10,821 nt of DNA from Acidobacteriota bacterium (GCA_021823305.1 JAKAOE010000023.1:1-10821), one strand, 5' to 3'. Shown: positions 1-9,000, counted from the first letter of the stretch. Notes: generated from the sequence alone by a model not told the origin. Made by a program: numbers and translations.

Positions 1-1128
<1,128 letters not shown>

Positions 1129-1145
1129 GCGCGGCGTGGCCGCGC
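1129..1145. terminator. GC hairpin between convergent genes, possible bidirectional terminator
   Basis: GCGCGGC-GTG-GCCGCGC forms a perfect 7-bp stem that fills most of the 20-bp gap between two convergent stop codons. There is no T-tract on either side, so it is not a classical intrinsic terminator. Position and symmetry are seen; the terminator role is inferred. Confidence 0.4.
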
Positions 1146-1148
1146 CGG

Positions 1149-1544
1149 TTAGAAGCCCGGGTTCTTGAGGGCTTCCAGGCGGGTCAGCGCGGTGCGATAG
1201 TGGCCGGCCTGATAGGCGCTCAAGCGCAGCAGCTCGCGTTCCAAGCCGTCGGAATCGGGGCGCATCCAGCGGGCCAGGCGCAGCAGGTGGAAGTACATCT
1301 GCAGCCAGACTTCCTGGCGGAGGTAGACCGCCGGGGCGATTTCGGCCAGCTTGGCGTGCACCAGCTTGAAATCCTCGACCAGGCGCGGCGACTCCGGCAG
1401 CACGCCCTCGCGCCGCAGGCGGTCCAGCTCGGTCATGTCGGAGTCGGTGATGCGCACGTGGGCGAAAGCGAACGTGGTGTACGCCAGCACCGAGAAGCCG
1501 ATCACCAGGACCAGGATCGATAGGAAGAGGGAACCGTCTACCAT
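1149..1544 (-). CDS. Small single-pass membrane protein, unknown function
   Basis: The product is a 131-residue protein that I do not recognise. It opens with one hydrophobic helix (about residues 6-29, LFLSILVLVIGFSVLAYTTF). The remaining roughly 100 residues are soluble, predicted helical, rich in Leu, Arg and Glu, and contain a Trp/Tyr-bearing stretch (EVWLQMYFHLLRLARWM). This looks like an N-terminally anchored protein with a helical soluble domain. The ATG is preceded by AGGAGG with a 4-nt spacer (1549-1554), which fixes the start. The start overlaps the end of the upstream seven-helix gene by 7 bp, so the two are very likely co-transcribed and translationally coupled. The products may act together, but no catalytic motif is visible. 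Confidence 0.75.
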   Translation of the reverse strand: MVDGSLFLSILVLVIGFSVLAYTTFAFAHVRITDSDMTELDRLRREGVLPESPRLVEDFKLVHAKLAEIAPAVYLRQEVWLQMYFHLLRLARWMRPDSDGLERELLRLSAYQAGHYRTALTRLEALKNPGF

Positions 1545-2263
1545 GCGCCCTCCTGCCGCAGCCGGGCGATTGCCGCCGCCTCGGCGCGCGCGCGCTCGAA
1601 CCGGGCTTCCGGCTCGGGCACCACCAGCGAATAGGCGATCAGCCCCATGCCCAGCAGGCTGGTCATGGGCGCGCCATAGTAAAGCAGCGTGTGGAACGCG
1701 GGAAGGATCGCGTTCAGGGAGTAGACCACCGCGCCCGAGCTGTAAAGGAAGCTGAAGGCCAGCACCACGCGCCGGAACCGCAGCCCCGGCACCTGCAGGA
1801 CGTTCATCCCCACCGCCAGCACAATCGCCAGGATCATGCCGAGGAAGGAGAAGTTCTGCTCCATCTCGTAGCTGAAGAAGACCGTCGTCAGGCCGCCGCG
1901 CATCAGGTAGACCAGCAGTCCGCTGACCGCGGCCAGACCGGTGAACAGGAGGATGGCGCCGGTGCGCAGGCCAGGCAGCTTGACCGAGGATTTTTCAAAG
2001 GCCAACTCGACTAAGCGAGCCAGCACGAAGTAGCCGAAAACCACGATCGCGAGATCGGTGCCGAAATAGGCGTACTTGTACTGCGCCGAGCGGTAGCCGA
2101 AATGGAGGAGCGTGAAATGAACCCCGCAGTTGCCAATAAGGCCCGTGACGAAATACCAGCGCAGCCAGAGCAAGCCGGGGTCCAAGCCACGCCGGAACGT
2201 CGCAGTCAAAGCGACGGCGTTGGCCAGACAGACCGTGAGCCAAATGGCTAAGCTGATACTCAC
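1538..2263 (-). CDS. Seven-helix integral membrane protein, unknown function
   Basis: The product is a 241-residue protein with about seven hydrophobic segments, near residues 3-22, 33-54, 65-87, 101-121, 137-157, 165-187 and 192-214. A charged C-terminal tail of about 27 residues (EPEARFERARAEAAAIARLRQE) follows and may be cytoplasmic or coiled. I see no transporter, kinase, cyclase or rhodopsin signature; in particular there is no Lys in the last helix to hold retinal. The start is a GTG at 2263 with no strong Shine-Dalgarno. It is chosen because the first helix begins immediately after it and no better upstream start is seen. The gene overlaps the next gene by 7 bp and lies 61 bp downstream of the secreted repeat protein on the same strand. 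A small receptor or sensor-like role is possible but unproven. Confidence 0.75.
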   Translation of the reverse strand: MSISLAIWLTVCLANAVALTATFRRGLDPGLLWLRWYFVTGLIGNCGVHFTLLHFGYRSAQYKYAYFGTDLAIVVFGYFVLARLVELAFEKSSVKLPGLRTGAILLFTGLAAVSGLLVYLMRGGLTTVFFSYEMEQNFSFLGMILAIVLAVGMNVLQVPGLRFRRVVLAFSFLYSSGAVVYSLNAILPAFHTLLYYGAPMTSLLGMGLIAYSLVVPEPEARFERARAEAAAIARLRQEGAW

Positions 2264-2324
2264 GCGCTCAGTCTAGTGCGGACTGGGCGCCAAGGCAAGT
2301 TAGATTTTTCTAATCTTAGGCCGA
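2264..2324 (-). promoter_or_regulatory. AT-rich gap with TTAGA-TTTT-TCTAA dyad upstream of the seven-helix gene
   Basis: This short gap between the repeat-protein stop and the GTG of the seven-helix gene holds a perfect 5-bp inverted repeat, TTAGATTTTTCTAA, at 2300-2313. Read on the minus strand it contains TAGAAA, a possible -10 element. It has no GC stem followed by a T-tract, so I read it as operator or promoter DNA rather than a terminator. It resembles the dyad at 2978-2991. Confidence 0.35.
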
Positions 2325-2852
2325 CTACTTGGCAGCCGCGGCACGCCCCATGGGAGGGGGGTCGCCCAAGCCATTCATCGCAATCAGGCCCATCGGCGGC
2401 GGGTCGCCAAGGCCATTCTTGGCCAGGCCCATCGGCGGTGGGTCGCCGAGGCCATTCTTGGCCAGGCCCATCGGCGGTGGGTCGCCGAGGCCATTCTTGG
2501 CCAGACCCATCGGTGGGGGATCGCCAAGGCCATTCTCGGCGAGGCCCATGGGGGGCGGATCACCAAGGCCGTTCTTGGCCAAGCCCATCGGCGGGGGATC
2601 GCCGAGGCCGTTCTTGGCGAGGCCCATGGGGGGCGGGTCACCGAGGCCGTTCTTGGCCAGGCCCATGGGGGGCGGGTCGCCGAGGCCGTTCTTGGCTACG
2701 AGGCCCATCGGGGGTGGGTCGCCGAGACCGTTGGCGAGGATGGTGGCATGGCTGGCGCCGGCCGGGGCGGAGGCGATCGCCCAGTTCCGCACGCCCATAG
2801 TGGCGGTAAGCAGAACAGCGGCGAAGGTGAGGGCTCGTAAGGTCGAATTCAT
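2325..2852 (-). CDS. Predicted secreted protein made of ten NGLGDPPPMG repeats
   Basis: The product is a 175-residue protein that I do not recognise. Residues 1 to about 29 look like a Sec signal peptide: MNSTLRA, then a hydrophobic core LTFAAVLLTATMGV, then a plausible AIASA/PAG cleavage site. From residue 41 the chain is ten copies of NGLGDPPPMG. Most are joined by LAK; variants are LVAK, LAE and LIAM, and the tail is RAAAAK. The start at 2852 is preferred over an in-frame upstream ATG at 2921 because GGGAG lies 6 nt upstream and the signal peptide begins there. The minus strand is taken as coding because differences between repeats are synonymous on this strand but swap Ile/Met and Lys/Arg on the other. 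Possible roles are a structural or surface protein, or a precursor cut into identical peptides at the LAK linkers; neither is shown. Confidence 0.75.
   Translation of the reverse strand: MNSTLRALTFAAVLLTATMGVRNWAIASAPAGASHATILANGLGDPPPMGLVAKNGLGDPPPMGLAKNGLGDPPPMGLAKNGLGDPPPMGLAKNGLGDPPPMGLAENGLGDPPPMGLAKNGLGDPPPMGLAKNGLGDPPPMGLAKNGLGDPPPMGLIAMNGLGDPPPMGRAAAAK
2346..2732 (-). repeat. Ten tandem 39-bp (13-codon) repeats inside the secreted-protein gene
   Basis: Ten units are visible. Eight have the basic 13-codon length or differ only in the linker, and the first and ninth carry one extra codon. The ten-residue core NGLGDPPPMG is identical in all copies, while codons vary (CCG/CCC/CCA for Pro, GAC/GAT for Asp, AAT/AAC for Asn, CTT/CTC for Leu). 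The period is a multiple of three, which keeps several frames open on both strands and produces overlapping spurious ORFs. Confidence 0.95.
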
Positions 2853-3078
2853 GTTCTTCTCCCAGTTGCCGATAAACTTCTCGGGGTCTTGCCCGTGCGA
2901 CATGGGTTGAGATTGGCGCAAATCGGGAAGGCGCGCCGCGCCAGCAAGCCGAAATCCACAAAAAACTGTGGAAATTCTTAGGAAATTCTAAGGCTTGGGC
3001 CGAAAACGTCACATTTTTGTGACAATTCAGGCCCAGGTAACTGGCGAAATACTGGCCCGGAAGGCCCCCCACCCTGGG
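2853..3078 (-). promoter_or_regulatory. Upstream region of the repeat protein with candidate promoter and clustered dyads
   Basis: This 226-bp gap has an AT-rich core (about 2950-3030) in otherwise GC-rich DNA. A candidate minus-strand promoter is GTGACG (3012-3007) and TAGAAT (2990-2985) with a 16-bp spacer, matching consensus at 4/6 and 5/6. Dyads seen: GTCACA-TTTT-TGTGAC (3008-3023) overlapping the -35; CTTAG-N6-CTAAG (2977-2992) overlapping the -10; and TCCACA-N6-TGTGGA (2955-2972) just downstream. A tandem direct repeat, GGAAATTCTTA then GGAAATTCTAA, occupies 2970-2991. The TGTGAC arms are in the opposite order to a CRP site (TGTGA-N6-TCACA), so I do not call it one. No gene is supported in this gap. 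Confidence 0.45.
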
Positions 3079-4101
3079 TTAACGGGCGTGGAAGTAGCGA
3101 ACCAGGCGGACGTAGGCGTCCACCGCGGCGACCAATTCTGACTTGAGAATGTGCTCGTCGGAGGTGTGGGCGAGGTGAATGGAGCCGGGCCCGAACAAGA
3201 CCGGGCGTCCCCAGGCGCTGAGGTTGGGAATGTCGGTGCCGAAGGCCACCACGCCTGTGGCGAAGCCCGGCGCGGTCTCGAGGCGGATGGGAGGGAACTC
3301 GAGAACGAACTCGTGCTCGACGCCCGCGGCGGCCAGAGCAGCGGCGATATCGGCCTTGAGGGGGGCGGAGTCGGCGACCAGGCGGATCATGACTTCGGCT
3401 TCAGCTTCATCGGGGATGACGTTGGGGGCGCGGCCGCCGCGCAAGGTGCCGACGTTGAGCGTGGTGGGGCCGAGCACGGGATCGGCGGGTAAGGGCAGGC
3501 GGCGCAACCGCTCCAGGCCGTCGAGCAGCTTGGTGATCGCCGACTCGCCCAGTTCGGGGTAGGCGGAATGGGCGCAGCGGCCGTGGGCGCGCAGGTTGAG
3601 CCGCAGCACGCCCTTGCCGGCGCGGATGAGGCGGCTTTCGGTGGGCTCGCCGTTGATCAGCCAGCGCGCGCCCTGCGGCCGCAGGTTGGCGGCGAGGGCG
3701 CCGGCGCTGTTGCGCTCCTCGCCCACGACAAAGAGCAGGCCAAAGCCGTCGTCGCCGGCACGCGCCAGCTCGAGCGCGGCGAAGATCATGGCGGCGACGA
3801 TGCCCTTGGCGTCGCAGGCGCCGCGGCCGTAAATCGCACCGGCCTCCTCGCGCGAGGGGAAGAAGGGCGGCACGGTGTCGAGATGGGTGCTGAGGACGGC
3901 GTGCAAGGGCGCGCCGGCGGGCAGGCGGCGGGCGAAGACGTTGGTGCGGCCAGGCTCGACCGGCCAGCGCTCGACCGCGAAGCCGCCGGCGCGCTCGAGA
4001 AACGCGGCGGCCTTTTCACCGGCTTCGCCCTCGCGCCCGGTGGTCGAATCCACATCCACCAGCTCGCGCAAAAAACGGAACAGTTTATCCTCGTTCTGCA
4101 T
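3079..4101 (-). CDS. M20-family zinc metallopeptidase / N-deacylase (ArgE/DapE/CPG2-like)
   Basis: The product is a 340-residue cytoplasmic hydrolase of the M20 family, whose members use two zinc ions to cleave N-acyl or peptide amide bonds. Metal and catalytic motifs seen: STHLDTVP (His73, Asp75), GRGACDAKG (Asp97, bridging ligand), GEERNSAG (Glu128 general base, Glu129 ligand), NGEPTE (Glu152) and the C-terminal AHTSDEH (His312). The central lid or dimerisation domain is recognisable from GKGVLRLNLRAHGRCAHSAYP onward. The length suits the shorter ArgE/DapE-type members. The substrate cannot be assigned, and no arginine or lysine biosynthesis gene is nearby. I chose the ATG at 4101; ATGs at 4110 and 4155 are also in frame, and GGGAG precedes 4110 by only 2 nt and 4101 by 11 nt. 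The 5' end meets the divergent hydrolase on a shared CATG. Confidence 0.9.
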   Translation of the reverse strand: MQNEDKLFRFLRELVDVDSTTGREGEAGEKAAAFLERAGGFAVERWPVEPGRTNVFARRLPAGAPLHAVLSTHLDTVPPFFPSREEAGAIYGRGACDAKGIVAAMIFAALELARAGDDGFGLLFVVGEERNSAGALAANLRPQGARWLINGEPTESRLIRAGKGVLRLNLRAHGRCAHSAYPELGESAITKLLDGLERLRRLPLPADPVLGPTTLNVGTLRGGRAPNVIPDEAEAEVMIRLVADSAPLKADIAAALAAAGVEHEFVLEFPPIRLETAPGFATGVVAFGTDIPNLSAWGRPVLFGPGSIHLAHTSDEHILKSELVAAVDAYVRLVRYFHAR

Positions 4102-4741
4102 GTCTCGCATCACTCCCGGCACGTTCCCCGGCCCGGCCGGGCAGGTGGAGTTCATCTTAAACGAGCCCGATGGCGGGCCGCCGCGGGCGGCGGCGGTGAT
4201 CTGCCATCCGCATCCGCTCTACGGCGGCACGCTGCATACGCGGATTGTCTACCAGACGGCGCAGGTGATGCTGGGGCTGGGTTGGCCGGTGCTGCGCTTC
4301 AACTTTCGCGGGGTGGGCCGCAGCGCCGGCGCCTACGATCACGGGCGCGGCGAGCAGGCGGACGCGCGGGCGGCGATGGCCTACCTGCGTTCGCTCTATC
4401 CGGTGCCGCTGACGCTGACGGGGTTTTCCTTCGGTGCGATGGTGGTGGCGAGGCTGCTGGCGGCGGAGGCGCCGGCGGAAGTGGCGCGGGCGGTGCTGTT
4501 GGGATTGCCGGTGGACCGGGAAGAGATTCCGGCGGATTGGAAGTGGCGCGGGCCGAAGCTGATGATCTCGGGCGAGCGCGACGAGTTCGCCAGCGTGGCG
4601 GGCCTGAACGCCTACTTCGCCCGCCTGGCGGAGCCGAAGGCCTGCGTCTGGATCCCGGGCGGAGATCACTTCATGGCGCCGCGGCTCGATCAGTACCGCA
4701 GCGCGCTGCGGCTGGGGCTGGTGGCGATGCTGGCGGGATGA
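4100..4741 (+). CDS. Alpha/beta hydrolase (CHPHPLYGG type, serine hydrolase)
   Basis: The product is a 213-residue cytoplasmic alpha/beta hydrolase. It carries the hallmarks of a small dienelactone-hydrolase-like bacterial family of uncertain substrate: CHPHPLYGGTLH (35-46), then FNFRGVGRS (68-75). The nucleophile elbow is GFSFG with Ser110, and the likely acid and base are Asp161 in GERDEF and His190 in GGDHFM, giving a complete triad. ATG 4100 is chosen because FPGPAGQVEF just after it resembles the usual beginning of this family. A GTG at 4145 is a weaker alternative, and no clear Shine-Dalgarno precedes either. The gene is divergent from the M20 enzyme with overlapping starts and converges on the ntrX-like gene with a 12-bp gap. 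An esterase or hydrolase of a small metabolite is likely; the substrate is unknown. Confidence 0.88.
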   Translation: MSRITPGTFPGPAGQVEFILNEPDGGPPRAAAVICHPHPLYGGTLHTRIVYQTAQVMLGLGWPVLRFNFRGVGRSAGAYDHGRGEQADARAAMAYLRSLYPVPLTLTGFSFGAMVVARLLAAEAPAEVARAVLLGLPVDREEIPADWKWRGPKLMISGERDEFASVAGLNAYFARLAEPKACVWIPGGDHFMAPRLDQYRSALRLGLVAMLAG

Positions 4742-4753
4742 GGGAGCGCCGGA

Positions 4754-6112
<1,359 letters not shown>

Positions 6113-6132
6113 AGACGTATTTTACGGGGATT

Positions 6133-6171
6133 GATCCGGAGGGAGGGCGGCGCCGCGCCGCGCCACGGATC
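6133..6171 (-). other. Hairpin in the ntrY-ntrX gap
   Basis: GATCCG (6133-6138) and CGGATC (6166-6171) are perfect 6-bp arms around a very GC-rich interior containing GGCGGCGCC. The structure begins inside the ntrY-like stop codon and fills most of the 57-bp gap before the ntrX-like start. It may stabilise or attenuate the message; no T-tract follows. Confidence 0.35.
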
Positions 6172-8353
6172 AGTCGGGGACGGGGAGTTCGACGATGAAG
6201 CGGGCGCCGAGGGGGGAGTTGTCCTCGGCGCGGAGGGCGCCGCCATTCTCCTCGAGGATGCGCTGGGCGATGGCGAGGCCGAGGCCGGTGCCGCGCGCCT
6301 TGGTGGAGTAGTAGGGCAGGAAGAGGCGCTGCTTGTCGCCGGCGGGGAGGCCGCGGCCGGTGTCGGCGACCACGGCTTCGACGCTGCCGTCGAGGGCCTG
6401 GGTGGCGAGGGTGAGCTGGCGGTAGGGTGAGGCGCTCATCGCCTCGGCGGCATTGTCGATCAGGTTGAGGAAGACGCGCTTCATGTCCTCGGGGTCGAGC
6501 GTGAGGGACGGGAGGGGGTCGAAGCGGGTGCGAATCTCGATGCCATCCAGGCGGCCGTCGAAGGCGCGCAGGGCGCGCTCAATGATTTCGTTGAGGTCGC
6601 AGGCCACCGGCTGGGCGTGGGGAAAGCGGGCGAAGGCGCTGAAATCCTCCACCAGGCGCTCGAGCGAGCGCACCTCGGCCTCGATGGTGGCGGCGCACTC
6701 GGCGATCACGGCGGGCAGTTCGGCGCCCGAGGATGGCCCGGCCAGGCGCCGGCGGATGCGCTGGGCGGAGAGGGCGATGGGGGTGAGCGGGTTCTTGATC
6801 TCGTGCGCGATGCGCTGCGCGACCTCGCGCCAGGCCGCGGTCTTCTGGATGCGGAGCAGGTCGGTGAGGTCCTCCAGCACCAGCACGTAGCCGGCCCAGG
6901 CGCGGCGGCGGGGCCGGCGCTCGCCGGCGGGAGTGGCGGCGGGACCGGCGGGGATGGCGGCGACGGTGGCGGCCAGAGTGAGTTGGCGTCCGCCGGCGGC
7001 GGCGACCTCGAGCTGGCCGGTGGCGGCGGGCCAGCGCTCGGACTTGCGCAACAGGTGATGGATTTCGCGCAGGCTGGCGGCGTCGAAGAGCTCGTCCAGG
7101 CGCCGGGGCGGCGCGGGCTCGGCGGCGGCGCGGGCCGGCGGCTCGCGCCCCGGGCCGAAGAGGCGGGCGACGGCGGGGTTCAGGCGTTCGATGCGGTGCT
7201 CGGGATCGAGCGAGATCACCGCCGAGGGGGTGTGTTCGAGCAGGGTCTCGGTGTATTGGCGGCGGGCTTCGAGTTCGCGGCGCGAGGCCTCGATCTGGCT
7301 GCGGTTGGCCTCGAGCTCGGCGGCCATGCGGTTGAAGGAGTCGAGCACCTCGACGATCTCGTCCTTGCCCGCCGGGGGCGGCGCCTTGACGCGGTAGGCG
7401 AGGTTGCCGCGCGAAATTTCGCGCGTGGCCGCGGCCAGTTCGCCCATCGGCACGGTCACCTGTTTGGAGAGATAGAGCGCCATCCAGGTGGCGCCGAACA
7501 GGATCGCGAGCGTGAGCAGCAACAGGTAGCCGGTGTAGAGCAGCTTGAGCGAGCGCCGTTCGCGCGCCAGGCGGTCGTAGCGGTCCCGCGCCGCGGCCAG
7601 GCGCGCCAGTTGGGCGGAGAGCGCCGCCGGCAGGGGGAGGCCGAATTCAAGCTGGCCGCGCGCGACGGCGGCGTGGGTGAGGAGGAAGGTGCGCCCGCCG
7701 AATTGCGCGCTGCGCGCCTCCGGCTGGGGCACATAGCCGGGTGGGGGCGAGCCGATGCGGGCGCGGACGCCGCCGTGGGCGTCGAGCAGCACGGCGAAGC
7801 CGCCGTCGCCCAGCGGCTGATGGCGCGCCAGCGCGCGCTGCGCCGCGCTCCAGTCGGACTGGCGCGCCGCCGACTCCAGGGCGGGGTCGGTGGCGAGCGT
7901 CTTGGCCTCGCCGGCGGCGCTATGGCCGGCGAAGGAGGTGAGCAGGTCGAGCAGGCCCTGGTTGGCGTCGCGCACGTCCACCACCGGCTGGCTGAACCAT
8001 TTGTCGAGGGTGCGGTTGATCAGCCCGTAGGTGAAGGCGAACATGCACAGCACCGGGGTCAGGCTGAGCGCCAGGGCGCCGATCACCAGCTTGGTGCGGA
8101 ACTGGGCGCCGAGCACGTTGGCGCGGCGCTCGGCGTAGAGCTTGACCACCTGGCGCGCCAGCACCAGGGTGAGGATCACCGTGCCCAGGAAACTGAGCGT
8201 GGAGATGACGAACAGCAGCCAGGTGTTTTCGGTGCTGGGGGTGTAGCGCAGGCTGAAGGCCTGCGGCCAGAACAGCACCACCACCAGCAGCGTGAGCATC
8301 AGGCCGAGGATCCAGACCCTGCGGCGGCGGGCCGGGCTGGCGGCGGAGGTCAT
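6170..8353 (-). CDS. ntrY: NtrY-like membrane sensor histidine kinase
   Basis: The product is a 727-residue inner-membrane kinase that should phosphorylate the adjacent NtrX-like regulator. It has three N-terminal hydrophobic helices (about 13-33, 45-69, 88-112). An extracytoplasmic region of roughly 150 residues follows, then a fourth helix (about 271-295). After that come a HAMP linker (about 296-350), a coiled segment and a PAS domain (about 365-500, interrupted by Ala/Pro-rich low-complexity stretches near 402-418 and 468-484). The H-box is RIAHEIKNPLTP with His517, the N-box LIDNAAEAMS has Asn634, and the G boxes are DTGRGLP and GTGLGLAI. The four-helix layout and H-box fit NtrY. The ATG at 8353 overlaps the upstream glycosylase stop as ATGA, without its own Shine-Dalgarno, so translation is probably coupled. 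An in-frame open stretch upstream of this ATG has no kinase features and overlaps the glycosylase. Confidence 0.93.
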   Translation of the reverse strand: MTSAASPARRRRVWILGLMLTLLVVVLFWPQAFSLRYTPSTENTWLLFVISTLSFLGTVILTLVLARQVVKLYAERRANVLGAQFRTKLVIGALALSLTPVLCMFAFTYGLINRTLDKWFSQPVVDVRDANQGLLDLLTSFAGHSAAGEAKTLATDPALESAARQSDWSAAQRALARHQPLGDGGFAVLLDAHGGVRARIGSPPPGYVPQPEARSAQFGGRTFLLTHAAVARGQLEFGLPLPAALSAQLARLAAARDRYDRLARERRSLKLLYTGYLLLLTLAILFGATWMALYLSKQVTVPMGELAAATREISRGNLAYRVKAPPPAGKDEIVEVLDSFNRMAAELEANRSQIEASRRELEARRQYTETLLEHTPSAVISLDPEHRIERLNPAVARLFGPGREPPARAAAEPAPPRRLDELFDAASLREIHHLLRKSERWPAATGQLEVAAAGGRQLTLAATVAAIPAGPAATPAGERRPRRRAWAGYVLVLEDLTDLLRIQKTAAWREVAQRIAHEIKNPLTPIALSAQRIRRRLAGPSSGAELPAVIAECAATIEAEVRSLERLVEDFSAFARFPHAQPVACDLNEIIERALRAFDGRLDGIEIRTRFDPLPSLTLDPEDMKRVFLNLIDNAAEAMSASPYRQLTLATQALDGSVEAVVADTGRGLPAGDKQRLFLPYYSTKARGTGLGLAIAQRILEENGGALRAEDNSPLGARFIVELPVPD

Positions 8354-9000
8354 GGGCGTACGGCGGGCAGCAGCGGGCGCAGCGGGCAGGCGGCGCAGTC
8401 GGGCCGGCGCTTGCGGCAATAGCGTTTGGCGGTTTCCACCATCCAGGCGTGCCAATGGCGGTAGCGGCGCGCCGAGGGCGGCAGTTGGGCGGCGATCCAG
8501 GCGCGGTCGAGCGGCAGGCGGTGGCGGGTGAAGATGCGGCGCGTGTAGGCATCCACCACGAAACTGGGGTGGCCGGCCGCGAACAGCAGGATGGCGTCGG
8601 CGGTCTCCTCGCCGATGCCCTCGCGCGCCAGCAACTGGCGGCGCACCTCGGCGGTGGGCAGACGGAAGAGGCGGCTGAGGCTGCCGGCGTGTTCCCGGCG
8701 CAGCCAGGCGAGCAGCGCCTTGAGCCGGCGCGCCTTCTGCCGCCAGCATCCGGAACTGCGGATCAGGCGGCCGAGTTCGGCTTCATCCAGGCGTTCGAGG
8801 CCGGCCTGGCTGAGGCGGCCGGCGGCGCGCAAGGCCGCCATGGCGAGCGCCACGTTGGCCCACCCGGTGTTCTGCGCGAGCAGCGCGCTGACCATGATCT
8901 CCAGCCGCGTGCGGCCCGGCCACCAGCGGTCGAGCGCGGGCGGAAATGCTGAGTGGGCGCGCAGCGCGGCTTCGTAGGCGGCTAGGCTGGCTCGCGGCAC
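8350..9000 (-). CDS. Endonuclease III-like HhH-GPD DNA glycosylase
   Basis: The product is a 216-residue base-excision repair glycosylase of the HhH-GPD superfamily. Seen motifs are LLAQNTGWANV (41-50), the helix-hairpin-helix GIGEETAD (128-135) and the catalytic-Asp segment FVVDAYTRRIF (Asp150). The residue matching the lyase Lys of E. coli Nth (GVGRKTAN) is Glu132, which suggests a glycosylase without the classical Nth lyase chemistry. The C-terminal iron-sulfur motif shows only three cysteines (195, 202, 205); the expected fourth position, six residues later, is Leu211. The GTG start at 9000 is chosen because family similarity begins right after it. In-frame ATG 9072 and TTG 9090 would add residues encoded by hairpin-rich DNA that looks non-coding. 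This is the first gene of an apparent three-gene operon with the NtrY/NtrX pair. Confidence 0.85.
   Translation of the reverse strand: MPRASLAAYEAALRAHSAFPPALDRWWPGRTRLEIMVSALLAQNTGWANVALAMAALRAAGRLSQAGLERLDEAELGRLIRSSGCWRQKARRLKALLAWLRREHAGSLSRLFRLPTAEVRRQLLAREGIGEETADAILLFAAGHPSFVVDAYTRRIFTRHRLPLDRAWIAAQLPPSARRYRHWHAWMVETAKRYCRKRRPDCAACPLRPLLPAVRP

Noticed and set aside
2300..2313. Intrinsic terminator for the repeat-protein gene
   Set aside because: The stem is five A/T-rich pairs with no following T-tract on the minus strand.
2346..2732. CRISPR array
   Set aside because: The 39-bp units are contiguous, with no unique spacers, and encode an uninterrupted peptide repeat.
2329..2910. Plus-strand open frame with RPIGGGSPRPFLA repeats
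   Set aside because: It is the mirror of the minus-strand array. It lacks a signal peptide and ribosome site, and variation between units changes its residues (Ile/Met, Lys/Arg) while leaving the minus-strand peptide unchanged.
3008..3023. CRP/FNR-type operator
   Set aside because: The arms run GTCACA then TGTGAC with a 4-bp spacer, the reverse of TGTGA-N6-TCACA.
6617..8422. 601-codon plus-strand open frame
   Set aside because: It is antisense to the NtrY-like kinase and has low-complexity composition without motifs.
8354..8749. In-frame N-terminal extension of the NtrY-like kinase
   Set aside because: It is Pro/Arg/Ala-rich, overlaps the glycosylase and precedes a natural ATG followed directly by membrane helices.
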